Made by a program: the position numbers and the translations under genes
Part shown: piece by piece, positions 8,773 to 17,090 of the stretch
Layout: every line of letters starts with the position of its first letter
Numbering within the stretch: the stretch's first letter is position 1
Notes under the pieces: model-generated
The model's database searches: none
Told to the model about the DNA's origin: nothing
The model's input: only the letters and a program-made list of their open reading frames with translations
Source: Nocardia sp. CY41
GTDB taxonomy: Bacteria > Actinomycetota > Actinomycetes > Mycobacteriales > Mycobacteriaceae
Length of the DNA stretch: 64,000 nt
Assembly: GCF_009829325.1 (NCBI RefSeq)
Contig: NZ_VUOS01000001.1
Location: 372,001 to 436,000, forward strand
Direction of reading: 5' to 3'

Positions 8773-9411
8773 GTGACACCGCTCGACTTCCGCGACGGCG
8801 CCGCACCGACCGAAGGACCTCAGGGCGAGCCAGCTCAGTTTCGCGCCGCGGTCGAGGCGATGCGCACCGCAACCGTGCACCCTCGGATCGAGCTCGCGCC
8901 CATCCGGCCGCCGCAACGCCTCGCACCGTACTCCTACGCCATCGGCGCGGAGGTCACCCATCCGGAAACCCCTGTCGTGCCGGTCGATTCCGAAGGCGAC
9001 GCGTTCGGCCGGTTGATCCTCTTGCACGATCCGGACGGCGACGACACCTGGCACGGCACCTTACGTCTGGTCGCCTACATCCAGGCCGACATCGACGCCG
9101 CGCTCGCCACCGACCCCTTGCTACCCGAGGTGGCCTGGAGCTGGCTGGTGGACGCGCTGGAGTCACGGACCGAGCCGTTCACCGCGCTCGGCGGCACGGT
9201 GACCTCGACCAGCTCGGTGCGCTACGGGGACATCGCCGGTCCGCCACGCGCCCATCAGCTGGAACTTCGCGCCTCGTGGACGCCCGTCACCACCGACATG
9301 CGCCCGCACCTGGAGGCGTTCTGCGAGGTGCTGGCCTACGCGGCCGGACTCCCGCCGGCCGGGGTGACTCAGCTGCAGGTGCCGCCCGGTCTGTCCCGCG
9401 AGCACCCCTGA
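8773..9411 (+). CDS. DUF3000 family protein
   Basis: 212 residues, divergent from hemE and just before RNase D, the position of Rv2680. The family is actinobacterial and has no assigned function. It has no signal peptide or membrane helix. Recognisable segments are ELAPIRPPQRLAPYSYAIGA and GRLILLHDPDGDDTWHGTLR. The GTG start at 8773 is supported by a -10 element 8 bases upstream. Confidence 0.8.
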   Translation: MTPLDFRDGAAPTEGPQGEPAQFRAAVEAMRTATVHPRIELAPIRPPQRLAPYSYAIGAEVTHPETPVVPVDSEGDAFGRLILLHDPDGDDTWHGTLRLVAYIQADIDAALATDPLLPEVAWSWLVDALESRTEPFTALGGTVTSTSSVRYGDIAGPPRAHQLELRASWTPVTTDMRPHLEAFCEVLAYAAGLPPAGVTQLQVPPGLSREHP

Positions 9412-9550
9412 GCAGGCCGGCAGACGCGGTGTGACCTGCCGCGGAACCACCGCCGTCCGGTACACCGGGCCCCTCGCGCCCGATCCGTCGACACACTTAT
9501 GCGCCGATAGGACGGCGGCGCCGTGGCGGCGGCACGTAGAGTTCAACACC

Positions 9551-10789
9551 ATGTCCGTACCAGACGAATCCGAACCCTCGGCCGCGACGCCGCTGCTCGC
9601 GCCGGTGGAGGGCGTGCCACCGGTACTGGACACCGCCGCGGAGATCAGCGCGGCCGCCGCCCGGCTGATCGCGGGCACCGGCCCCTTGGCCGTCGACGCC
9701 GAGCGTGCCTCCGGGTTCCGCTACTCGGCGCGCGCATACCTGATCCAGCTGCGCCGGGCGGGCGCGGGCACGTTCCTCATAGATCCGATCCCGATCACCG
9801 ACGCCCTCGGCCCGCTGGCCGACGCGATCAACGGGTTGGAGTGGGTTCTGCACTCCGCGGACCAGGACCTTCCGGGGCTGGCCGAACTCGGTTTGCGTCC
9901 GGCCCGGCTGTTCGACACCGAATTGGGCGGGCGCCTGGCGGGTTTCGAACGCGTGGGGCTCGCGGCGATGGTGGAGCGGCTGCTCGGCCGCGCGCTACGC
10001 AAAGGGCACGGGGCGGCCGACTGGTCCACCCGCCCGCTGCCCGCCGACTGGCTGAATTACGCCGCCCTGGATGTCGAATTGTTGCTGGAACTGCGCGACG
10101 CCGTGGCCGCAGCGCTCGATGAGCAGGGCAAGACCGACTGGGCCGCCCAGGAATTCGAGTACATCCGCACCCTGGACCCGCCCGCGCCGAAGGCCGAGCG
10201 CTGGCGGCGCACCTCGGGCATCCACACGCTGCGCCGCACCAGGCAGCTGGCCGTGGTGCGCGAGCTGTGGACCACCCGGGACGCGCTGGCCCGCGCCCGG
10301 GACGTCGCGCCCGCCCGCATCCTCCCGGATGCGGCGATCATCGCGGCCGCGACGGCCGAGCCCCGGACCATCGCGCAGTTGCGCACGCTGCCGGTGTTCG
10401 GCGGGCCGCGGCAGCGCCGCTACTCCCGCGAATGGCTCGCCGCGATCGAGCGCGGCCGCACTTTGCCGGAGGGCGAGTTGCCGCCGCTCACCCAGCCGTT
10501 CGACGGCCCACCGCCGGTCAACCGCTGGGAACGCCGTGACCCGGCCGCGGCGGCTCGCCTGACCCGGGCACGGGCGGCCATGGCCGAGCTGTCGGCGGAG
10601 CACTCGATACCGGTGGAGAATCTGCTCGCTCCCGACCTGGTCCGCCGCCTGTGCTGGGACGGGCTGCCCGAATACGACGCGGTCGACTCCTCCGCCGTCG
10701 ACGGGTACCTGAAATCCGGCGGTGCCCGCCCGTGGCAGCGGGAACTGGCCGTACCGCGGCTGGCCGCCGCGTTGCCGCCGACCGGCTAG
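9551..10789 (+). CDS. RNase D-like 3'-5' exoribonuclease with HRDC domain
   Basis: 412 residues. The N-terminal half is a DEDDy exonuclease: Asp49 and Glu51 (VDAERAS), an Asp in LHSADQDLPGL, and the Tyr/Asp pair in NYAALDVELLLEL. The C-terminal half contains an HRDC-like RNA-binding region. RNase D trims 3' ends of tRNA precursors and other stable RNAs. I took the ATG at 9551 because it starts a normal-length protein and TAGAGT at 9537-9542 is a plausible -10 element; a longer frame to 9431 is poorly supported. Position matches Rv2681. Confidence 0.88.
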   Translation: MSVPDESEPSAATPLLAPVEGVPPVLDTAAEISAAAARLIAGTGPLAVDAERASGFRYSARAYLIQLRRAGAGTFLIDPIPITDALGPLADAINGLEWVLHSADQDLPGLAELGLRPARLFDTELGGRLAGFERVGLAAMVERLLGRALRKGHGAADWSTRPLPADWLNYAALDVELLLELRDAVAAALDEQGKTDWAAQEFEYIRTLDPPAPKAERWRRTSGIHTLRRTRQLAVVRELWTTRDALARARDVAPARILPDAAIIAAATAEPRTIAQLRTLPVFGGPRQRRYSREWLAAIERGRTLPEGELPPLTQPFDGPPPVNRWERRDPAAAARLTRARAAMAELSAEHSIPVENLLAPDLVRRLCWDGLPEYDAVDSSAVDGYLKSGGARPWQRELAVPRLAAALPPTG

Positions 10790-10823
10790 CGCCCGCCCGA
10801 ACGGTCCGGCCGACGTCCCGGCG

Positions 10824-12719
10824 TCAGCGTGCGGCCAGCCATCCGCCGATCCGCCGAGCGATGTCGGGACCGGTGAGACCGAGTTCGGCGTGCACCTGGC
10901 CGCGCGAGGCGTGCTCCAGGAACTGTTGCGGCACCCCGAGCTCGCGGGTCGGGATGTCCAGCCCGGAGTTGCGCAGGCGGGCCGACACCGTCGAGCCGAT
11001 ACCGCCGTGCAGGCCACCGTCCTCGAGCGTGACCACCAGCCGGTAGTTCTCCGCGAGTTTCAGCAGGGTGTCGGAGACCGGCAGCACCCAGCGCGGGTCG
11101 ATGACCGTCACCGAAACCCCTTCGGAATCCAGCAGAATCGCCGCTTCCAGGGCCACCGCCGCGAACGAGCCCACGGCGACGAGCAGCACGTCACCGTGCA
11201 CCGCCTGCACCGAACCGCCGTCCGGCTGGGCCATCCGCAGCACGTCGATGCCGTCCAGCCGTTCGACCGCGGAGATGTCTTCGGCCACACTGCCTTTCGG
11301 GAAGCGCAGCGCCGTCGGCCCGTCGTTGACGGCCAGCGCCTCGGCCAGTTCCTCCCGCAGCGTCGCGGCGTCGCGCGGCGCGGCGACCCGGATGCCGGGA
11401 ACGATGCCCAGAACCGACAGATCCCACATGCCGTTGTGGCTGGCGCCGTCGGAGCCGGTGATGCCCGCGCGGTCCAGCACCACGGTGACCGGCTGCTTCA
11501 GCAGCGCCACGTCCATCAGCAACTGGTCGAAGGCGCGGTTGAGGAACGTCGAGTAGATCGCCACCACCGGATGCATGCCGCCCAGCGCGAGCCCCGCCGC
11601 GGACGCCATGGCGTGCTGTTCGGCGATGCCGACGTCGAACATCCGATCGGGGAAACGCTCCCCGAACGCCGCCAGTCCGGTGGGCCCCGGCATCGCCGCG
11701 GTGATGGCGACGATGTCGGCGCGGCGCTCCGCCTGCGCGATCAGCTCCTCGGAGAACACCGAGGTCCAGCCGCGCGCCTTCGGGCCGCCGACCGGGACGC
11801 CGGTGAGCGGATCGATCGGGTCGCAGGCGTGCATCTGGTCGGCGACATGATTCTCGGCGGGCGCGTAGCCGCGGCCCTTCTGCGTCACGGTGTGGACCAC
11901 GACGGGGCCGCCGAAGTCCTTGGCCCGGCGCAGCGCGGCCTCCAGCGCGACGACGTCGTGGCCGTCCACCGGACCGACGTACTTCAGGCCGAGATCGCTG
12001 AACAGTTCCTGCGGGCTGACCGCGTCCTTGATGCCCGCCTTCACCGCGTGCACCATCGAGTACGCCGATTCGCCCACCCGGGGGATGCTCTTCAAGATGC
12101 GCTTGCCGGTGTCCAGCGCGTGCTCATAGGCCGGCTGGGTGCGCAGCGCCGTCAGCCGCTCGGCCAAGCCGCCGATGGTGGGCGCGTAGGAACGGCCGTT
12201 GTCGTTGACCACCACGACCACCGGGCGGTCCGCGGCGGCGATGTTGTTGAGCGCCTCCCAGCACATGCCACCGGTGAGTGCGCCGTCGCCGACGATCGCG
12301 ACCACGTGCCGGTCCTGCCCGCTCAAGGCGAACGCCTTGGCCAGACCGTCCGCGTAGGACAACGCCGCCGAGGCGTGCGAGGACTCCACCCAGTCGTGGG
12401 CGCTCTCGGCGCGGCTCGGGTAGCCGGACAGGCCGCCCTGTTTGCGCAGCGAGTCGAACTGATCCTTGCGACCGGTCAGGATCTTGTGCACGTAGGCCTG
12501 ATGCCCGGTGTCGAAGATCAACGGGTCGGCCGGCGAGTCGAAGATCCGGTGCAGAGCGATGGTGAGTTCGACCACACCGAGGTTCGGGCCGAGGTGCCCG
12601 CCGGTCGCGGCGACTTTGCGCACCAGGAACTCGCGGATCTCCTCCGCCAGCTCGCGCACCTGCGGCACGGTCAGCCGGCGCAGATCATCGGGCGTGTCGA
12701 CCCGGGAAAGCACTCCCAC
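10824..12719 (-). CDS. dxs: 1-Deoxy-D-xylulose-5-phosphate synthase
   Basis: 631 residues, normal length. Dxs condenses pyruvate and glyceraldehyde 3-phosphate using thiamine diphosphate, the entry step of the MEP isoprenoid pathway that supplies decaprenyl and menaquinone precursors. Motifs visible are [34 protein letters not shown], the ThDP/Mg site [16 protein letters not shown], and [12 protein letters not shown]. It starts at GTG 12719 preceded by a good Shine-Dalgarno (GGAGGGAG about 15 bases upstream); a second GTG two codons later is possible. It is convergent with RNase D, with only 34 bases between stops. Confidence 0.95.
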   Translation of the reverse strand: MGVLSRVDTPDDLRRLTVPQVRELAEEIREFLVRKVAATGGHLGPNLGVVELTIALHRIFDSPADPLIFDTGHQAYVHKILTGRKDQFDSLRKQGGLSGYPSRAESAHDWVESSHASAALSYADGLAKAFALSGQDRHVVAIVGDGALTGGMCWEALNNIAAADRPVVVVVNDNGRSYAPTIGGLAERLTALRTQPAYEHALDTGKRILKSIPRVGESAYSMVHAVKAGIKDAVSPQELFSDLGLKYVGPVDGHDVVALEAALRRAKDFGGPVVVHTVTQKGRGYAPAENHVADQMHACDPIDPLTGVPVGGPKARGWTSVFSEELIAQAERRADIVAITAAMPGPTGLAAFGERFPDRMFDVGIAEQHAMASAAGLALGGMHPVVAIYSTFLNRAFDQLLMDVALLKQPVTVVLDRAGITGSDGASHNGMWDLSVLGIVPGIRVAAPRDAATLREELAEALAVNDGPTALRFPKGSVAEDISAVERLDGIDVLRMAQPDGGSVQAVHGDVLLVAVGSFAAVALEAAILLDSEGVSVTVIDPRWVLPVSDTLLKLAENYRLVVTLEDGGLHGGIGSTVSARLRNSGLDIPTRELGVPQQFLEHASRGQVHAELGLTGPDIARRIGGWLAAR

Positions 12720-12852
12720 CTGAACTAGCTCCCTCCGGATAGCGCATCTGATCCGATCAGTCTACGGAGCGGCGGCCGGTGCTCCCGCACGAGAACGATC
12801 ACACCAACCCACACGGCGATGAAATGTGAGCCTCGACATACGGTACCCGGCC

Positions 12853-12858
12853 TAGAGT
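12853..12858 (+). promoter_or_regulatory. -10 element (TAGAGT) for leaderless glutaminase gene
   Basis: TAGAGT ends 7 bases before the GTG at 12865. It lies in the 145-base divergent gap with dxs. Confidence 0.55.
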
Positions 12859-12864
12859 GACAGG

Positions 12865-14730
12865 GTGGCCCAGCCCGAGCAACTGGTCTCGCGGGCGATC
12901 GAACCCGGCGTGGTGGCGCGGATCGTCGACGACGTCCACCGGCGCTGCCGGGACGACCGTTCCGGAAGGCCGGCCGACTACATTCCCGAACTGGCTGCGG
13001 TGCCGCCCGACTCGTTCGCGATCTGCCTGGCCACCGCCGACGGCCGGATCTACGGGGCGGGTGACGTCCGGACCGGCTTCACCATCCAGTCCATCTCCAA
13101 GCCGTTCACCTACGCCCTCGCCTTGGCCGACCGCGGGCCCGGCGGGGTCGCCGAGCGCATCGACGTCGAGCCGTCCGGCGAGCCGTTCAACGAGATCAGC
13201 CTGGATCCGGTGACCGCGCGGCCGCGCAACCCGATGATCAACGCGGGCGCGATCACCGCCGCCTCGCTGATCGATGGCCGCGACTCGGCCGACCGATTCG
13301 AACGGATCCGGCGCTACTACTCGCGCTTCGCCGGGCGCGAGCTCGCGGTGGACGAGGCGGTCTACGCCTCCGAAGCGCGCACCGGGTACCGCAATCGCGC
13401 CATCGGCTACATGCTGCGCTCCTTCGGCATCCTCGACGTCGACCCGGACGAAGCCGTCGATCGCTACTTCCGGCAGTGCTCGATCACCGTCACCTGCCAG
13501 GATCTGGCGCTGATGGCCGCGTCGCTGGCCAACAACGGGCGCAATCCGGTGACCGGGGAGCAAGCGGCCTCGGCGGCGCTGACCGAACAGGTGCTCAGTG
13601 TGATGACCACCTGCGGCATGTACAACGCGGCGGGCGACTGGGTGACCACCGTCGGGCTGCCCGCCAAGAGCGGCGTCGGCGGCGGGATCGTGGCGGTGCT
13701 GCCCGGCCAGGTCGGGCTCGCGGTGTACTCCCCCCGGCTGGACGACCACGGCAACAGCGTCCGCGGAGTGGCCGCGTGCCGTGAGCTGTCGCGGCAGCTC
13801 GAATTGCACTTCCTGCACGTCACCCGGGCAGCGCGAGCCGCGATCCGGGCGGCGTACTCGGTGGCCGAGGTGCCCTCGCGGCTGCGCCGCCCGTCCGAGG
13901 AGATCGCCGTGCTGGCCCAGCACGGGCACCGGGCGCGCGTCTACGAGCTGCACGGCGATCTGCTGTTCGCGGGCGCGGAGCGCACGGTGCGGACCATCGA
14001 GGAACAGGCGGCCGAACTGGAGGCGCTGCCGATCGATGTGCGCAGGGTGGGAGAGGTGAGCGCGATCGCGGTGCGGATGATCGACGACCTGCGACACGAG
14101 CTGTTCGCGGTGGGTGCCCGGGTGGCGTTGGTCGACCCCGACGCCCGGCTCCGGCATCCGGGTTCCGGCATCGAGCCGGACGATCCGCGCGGGCCGGTGT
14201 TCATCGATCGCGACACCGCGACCGAGTGGTGCGAGAACATCGTGCTCGCCAACCATGGCGGCACCGCCGAGCCTGCCCGCACGTCCTTCACCACGAGGAA
14301 CCACCCGGCGTTCGCCGGACTCGCCGACGACGACCGATCCCGCCTGACGGACGAGTTCCAGGTGCGCACTTTCCCCCGCGGCGCCGTGATCGCCGAACGC
14401 GGGAGTCCACGCTCGGGTCTCTACCTGATCCTCGAGGGGCGCGTGCGCCTGACCTTCGACGGCGCCGACGGACGCACGCACCGGCTGCTCAGCCTGTCGG
14501 CCGGGATGTCGTTCGGCGAGATTCCGATGCTGGTCGGGACGCCGTTCGGGAACGAAGCGAGAGCGGAGACCGTGGTTCGGCTCGCGGTGCTGAGCCCCGA
14601 ACGGTTCGATCGGCTCACCGCGCGTGCGCCCGGGCTGAAGCTGGCCCTGCTCGAACAGCTCGCCGCCGAAGCCTTCGCACAGATCGACGCGGCGGTGCGG
14701 GCGATCGCGGCGCGCGGGGGCGACTACTGA
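12865..14730 (+). CDS. glsA: Glutaminase fused to STAS and cyclic-nucleotide-binding domains
   Basis: 621 residues, about twice the length of a single-domain glutaminase. Residues 1-310 are a serine-dependent glutaminase that converts glutamine to glutamate and ammonia; the catalytic Ser76-x-x-Lys79 lies in QSISKPF, with NPMINAGAI and SGVGGGIVAV further on. Residues about 345-440 look like a STAS domain (VYELHGDLLFAGAERTV). Residues about 480-600 are a cNMP-binding domain with GLYLILEGRVRL and the phosphate-cassette-like FGEIP. This suggests glutaminase activity regulated by a nucleotide or through a partner protein. It begins at a GTG with a -10 hexamer 7 bases upstream. Confidence 0.88.
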   Translation: MAQPEQLVSRAIEPGVVARIVDDVHRRCRDDRSGRPADYIPELAAVPPDSFAICLATADGRIYGAGDVRTGFTIQSISKPFTYALALADRGPGGVAERIDVEPSGEPFNEISLDPVTARPRNPMINAGAITAASLIDGRDSADRFERIRRYYSRFAGRELAVDEAVYASEARTGYRNRAIGYMLRSFGILDVDPDEAVDRYFRQCSITVTCQDLALMAASLANNGRNPVTGEQAASAALTEQVLSVMTTCGMYNAAGDWVTTVGLPAKSGVGGGIVAVLPGQVGLAVYSPRLDDHGNSVRGVAACRELSRQLELHFLHVTRAARAAIRAAYSVAEVPSRLRRPSEEIAVLAQHGHRARVYELHGDLLFAGAERTVRTIEEQAAELEALPIDVRRVGEVSAIAVRMIDDLRHELFAVGARVALVDPDARLRHPGSGIEPDDPRGPVFIDRDTATEWCENIVLANHGGTAEPARTSFTTRNHPAFAGLADDDRSRLTDEFQVRTFPRGAVIAERGSPRSGLYLILEGRVRLTFDGADGRTHRLLSLSAGMSFGEIPMLVGTPFGNEARAETVVRLAVLSPERFDRLTARAPGLKLALLEQLAAEAFAQIDAAVRAIAARGGDY

Positions 14731-14782
14731 AGCGGGCACGATGGTTCGGCAGGCAGCGACAGCGAGCACGAGGGAGAGTTCC

Positions 14783-15457
14783 GTGGGCAAGAAGACCGAT
14801 TCGCGCGCAGGCATCGTCACCACCTACGGCCACGGCACCGCCCGCGCCACCCCGGACTTGCTGCGCGTGACGATCTCGGTCGAATCGCGGGCGAGCAAGG
14901 TCGCGCTCGCCTACCGCCGGGCCGGTGAGCGCGCGGCCGCGGTGGCGCGATCGCTGCGCTCCGACGGCGTCGACGGCGCGGACATCGCCACCAGCGGTCT
15001 GACGGTGCAGACCGAGACGGTGTGGACGGAGGGACAGGGCAGCCGCATCACCGGATACCTCGCGAGCACGTCGCTGACGGTCGCGTTGCGCGACATCGGC
15101 GAGGACGCCGATCCCGGCCCGGGCACCGTCATCGCCGACTGCGTCGAGGCGGGCGGTGACGACGTCCGGCTCGGCGGTCTCGTCCTCGCCTTCGCCGACC
15201 AGGATTCCTTGCTCGTCCGCGCCCGCGACGCCGCGTGGGAGAACGCCCTCGCCAAGGCCGAGCAGTACGCGCGACGCGCGCAGCGCTCGCTCGGCGCGGT
15301 GGTGGAGATCACCGAGAACACCGCCGCCGCGCCTCCGGTCCCGCGCGCACAGCCGATGTCCGCGCCGCTCGAGGCGTATCGCGCCGCCGCCGTCCCGGTC
15401 GAGCTGGGCGAGAGCGAGATCTCCGCGGGAATCCGCGTCACCTGGCAGTTGGACTGA
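14783..15457 (+). CDS. SIMPL-domain (DUF541) protein
   Basis: 224 residues with the SIMPL/DUF541 pattern: an N-terminal YGHGTARATPDLLRVTISVES, a middle ITGYLASTSLTVALRD, and a late ENALAKAEQYARR. Members are usually periplasmic or cytosolic, and their function is poorly defined. No convincing signal peptide is seen from this start. I chose GTG 14783 because GAGGGAG lies just upstream; the frame is open further back to 14741. It is about 50 bases after the glutaminase gene and may be co-transcribed. Confidence 0.75.
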   Translation: MGKKTDSRAGIVTTYGHGTARATPDLLRVTISVESRASKVALAYRRAGERAAAVARSLRSDGVDGADIATSGLTVQTETVWTEGQGSRITGYLASTSLTVALRDIGEDADPGPGTVIADCVEAGGDDVRLGGLVLAFADQDSLLVRARDAAWENALAKAEQYARRAQRSLGAVVEITENTAAAPPVPRAQPMSAPLEAYRAAAVPVELGESEISAGIRVTWQLD

Positions 15458-15467
15458 CGGTAGGTCG

Positions 15468-15836
15468 TCAGCCCGCCAGGAACTCCACCCGATTGCCCAC
15501 CGCGTCGTGCGTGTGGAACCCGCCGCCGCCCCGGAATCTCCGCCGGATCGGCCCAGACGACCGGATGCCCGGCGCTCGCGAGCGCTTCGGCAGTGGCGTC
15601 GATGTCGACGACGAACGCCGGATGGGGCCTTGGTGGCCGGGCGGAAGTCGGCTTCCACGCCGATGTGCAGTTCGCCGTCCGGGCCGCCCAGGCCGGGCAC
15701 GCGGATCCAGCAACCGCCCCGGAGGGCCGGCAGCGGCGGCTTCGGCAGTTCCGTCCACCCAAGCACTCCGCTGTGGAAGCCGCGCTGCCCGGCCTTCCGC
15801 GCCTGGGGGACAACACGATTGGACGTGATGGATCAT
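15468..15836 (-). pseudogene. VOC (glyoxalase-like) protein broken by three frameshifts
   Basis: No single frame gives a sensible protein, but joining three frames yields a typical VOC domain of about 120 residues. It reads MIHHVQSCCPPGAEGRA, then FHSGVLGWTELPKPP and GELHIGVEADFRPATKA, then PAFVVDIDATAEALASAG and VVWADPAEIPG, then FHTHDAVGNRVEFLAG before the TGA at 15468-15470. Each switch is explained by one extra base: near 15785 (after the GCGCGG stretch), near 15632 (a CCCC run) and near 15530 (a GGCGGCGGG stretch). Either the gene is dead or these are sequencing insertions in G/C runs. It is convergent with the SIMPL gene. Confidence 0.8.
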
Positions 15837-15861
15837 CGCTCCATCGTGCCGGATACCCGGC

Positions 15862-16161
15862 TCACGAACCGTGGCCGAGGCCTCGCACCAGCAGCGTGAC
15901 CGTGTCCGCTCCGGCGTGCCGGTCCTTCGAGATCTCCTGGTATTCGGGTGATTCGGCCCAGGCGCGGAAGGAGGGCTCGTCAGGGAAGGACATCAGGACC
16001 ACCTTCTCGCGGTCGGTGACGCCCTCGATCGTCTGCGGGGACTCGTCGGCGGCCAGCAGCGTGCCGGAGTAGCGGACGAAGACGTCCAGAAAGCGCGCCT
16101 GATAGCGATCGTAGGCGGCGCGGTCGGTGAACTTCAGTTGGGCGATTACATACACGGTCAT
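15862..16161 (-). CDS. DUF1330 family protein
   Basis: 99 residues, small cytosolic ferredoxin-like-fold protein. It matches DUF1330 in MTVYVIAQLKFTDRAAYDRYQ at the start, GTLLAADESPQTIEG, VVLMSFPDEPSFRAWAESPE and a C-terminal Asp/His-containing tail. The biochemical role of the family is unknown. The ATG at 16161 is preferred over an upstream start at 16227 because a TAGAGT -10 element ends 8 bases before it. Confidence 0.82.
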   Translation of the reverse strand: MTVYVIAQLKFTDRAAYDRYQARFLDVFVRYSGTLLAADESPQTIEGVTDREKVVLMSFPDEPSFRAWAESPEYQEISKDRHAGADTVTLLVRGLGHGS

Positions 16162-16168
16162 GGCTGTG

Positions 16169-16174
16169 ACTCTA
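16169..16174 (-). promoter_or_regulatory. -10 element (TAGAGT) for leaderless DUF1330 gene
   Basis: On the minus strand TAGAGT ends 8 bases before the ATG at 16161. Confidence 0.55.
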
Positions 16175-16249
16175 ATTGCACGGTTGCGCGGACCGGTGCG
16201 GGATTCGTGGCACCGCGCCCGAATCACCGCTGCGCCGGGGCGGTCGTGC

Positions 16250-16255
16250 CTATAT
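16250..16255 (+). promoter_or_regulatory. -10 element (TATATT) of the crotonase gene
   Basis: TATATT lies 28 bases before the ATG at 16283, and GGGAGG sits 6-11 bases before that ATG, so this gene has an ordinary leader, unlike many neighbours. Confidence 0.4.
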
Positions 16256-16282
16256 TGGGGTCGTCACCGATCGGGAGGTCGC

Positions 16283-17086
16283 ATGTCGTTCGCGCTCGTC
16301 GACAAACCACGGCCGCATATCGCACTGGTGACGCTCAATCGGCCCGAACGGATGAACGCGATGGCGTTCGACGTGATGATCCCGCTGCGCGAAGTGCTCG
16401 AACAGGTGCGCGCCGACAACGACGTGCGGGTCGTCGTGCTCACCGGCGCGGGACACGGCTTCTGCTCGGGAGCCGACTTGACCAGCGCGGGAAAGGTGCC
16501 GGACGTCGACGGGCTGACCGTCACCAGTGTCGCGCGGCGGTCGATGGATCTGCTCAACGACGTGCTGATCACGCTGCGGCGGATGCACCAGCCGGTGATC
16601 GCCGCGGTGAACGGCGCGGCCATCGGCGGCGGGCTCTGCCTGGCCGTCGGCGCCGACATCCGGATCGCAGCCGCCGACGCGTATTTCCGGGCCGCCGGGA
16701 TCAACAACGGCCTCACCTCGGCCGAACTCGGCCTCAGCTACCTGCTGCCCCGCGCGGTCGGCGCGTCGAGGGCGTTCGAGATCATGTTGTCCGGCCGCGA
16801 CGTCGACGCGACCGAAGCCGAACGCATCGGCCTGGTCTCGCGGACCGTTCCAGGGCCGAAACTGCTGGACACCTGCTACGACCTGGCCGAACGCATCATC
16901 GGCTTCAGCCGGGTGGGCACCGAGCTCACCAAACGCATGCTGTGGAGCGGCATGGAGGCGGGCGGACTCGAATCGCACATGCAGCACGAGGGCACGGCCC
17001 AGCTCTACGTCCGCCTCACCACCGGCAATTTCGACGAGGCGATGCGCGCCCGCCGCGACCGCAGGCCGCCGGCCTACGAGGACTGA
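16283..17086 (+). CDS. Enoyl-CoA hydratase/isomerase (crotonase) family protein
   Basis: 267 residues with the crotonase fold. The oxyanion-hole segments GHGFCSGADL and NGAAIGGGLCLAVGADIRIA are present. The second catalytic acid position is kept (SAELGLSYLLPRAVG), but the first, usually Glu in GGGCELA, is Leu/Cys here. Classical syn-hydration needs both glutamates, so it may be an isomerase or have another acyl-CoA activity. It begins at ATG 16283 with a good ribosome site. It is convergent with the RNA methyltransferase, only four bases between stops. An echA-type gene also occurs in the corresponding mycobacterial interval (Rv2679), but orthology is not certain. Confidence 0.85.
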   Translation: MSFALVDKPRPHIALVTLNRPERMNAMAFDVMIPLREVLEQVRADNDVRVVVLTGAGHGFCSGADLTSAGKVPDVDGLTVTSVARRSMDLLNDVLITLRRMHQPVIAAVNGAAIGGGLCLAVGADIRIAAADAYFRAAGINNGLTSAELGLSYLLPRAVGASRAFEIMLSGRDVDATEAERIGLVSRTVPGPKLLDTCYDLAERIIGFSRVGTELTKRMLWSGMEAGGLESHMQHEGTAQLYVRLTTGNFDEAMRARRDRRPPAYED

Positions 17087-17090
17087 CCGC

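Noticed and set aside
10722..12728. 668-residue plus-strand frame
   Set aside because: Antisense to dxs, whose motifs are complete.
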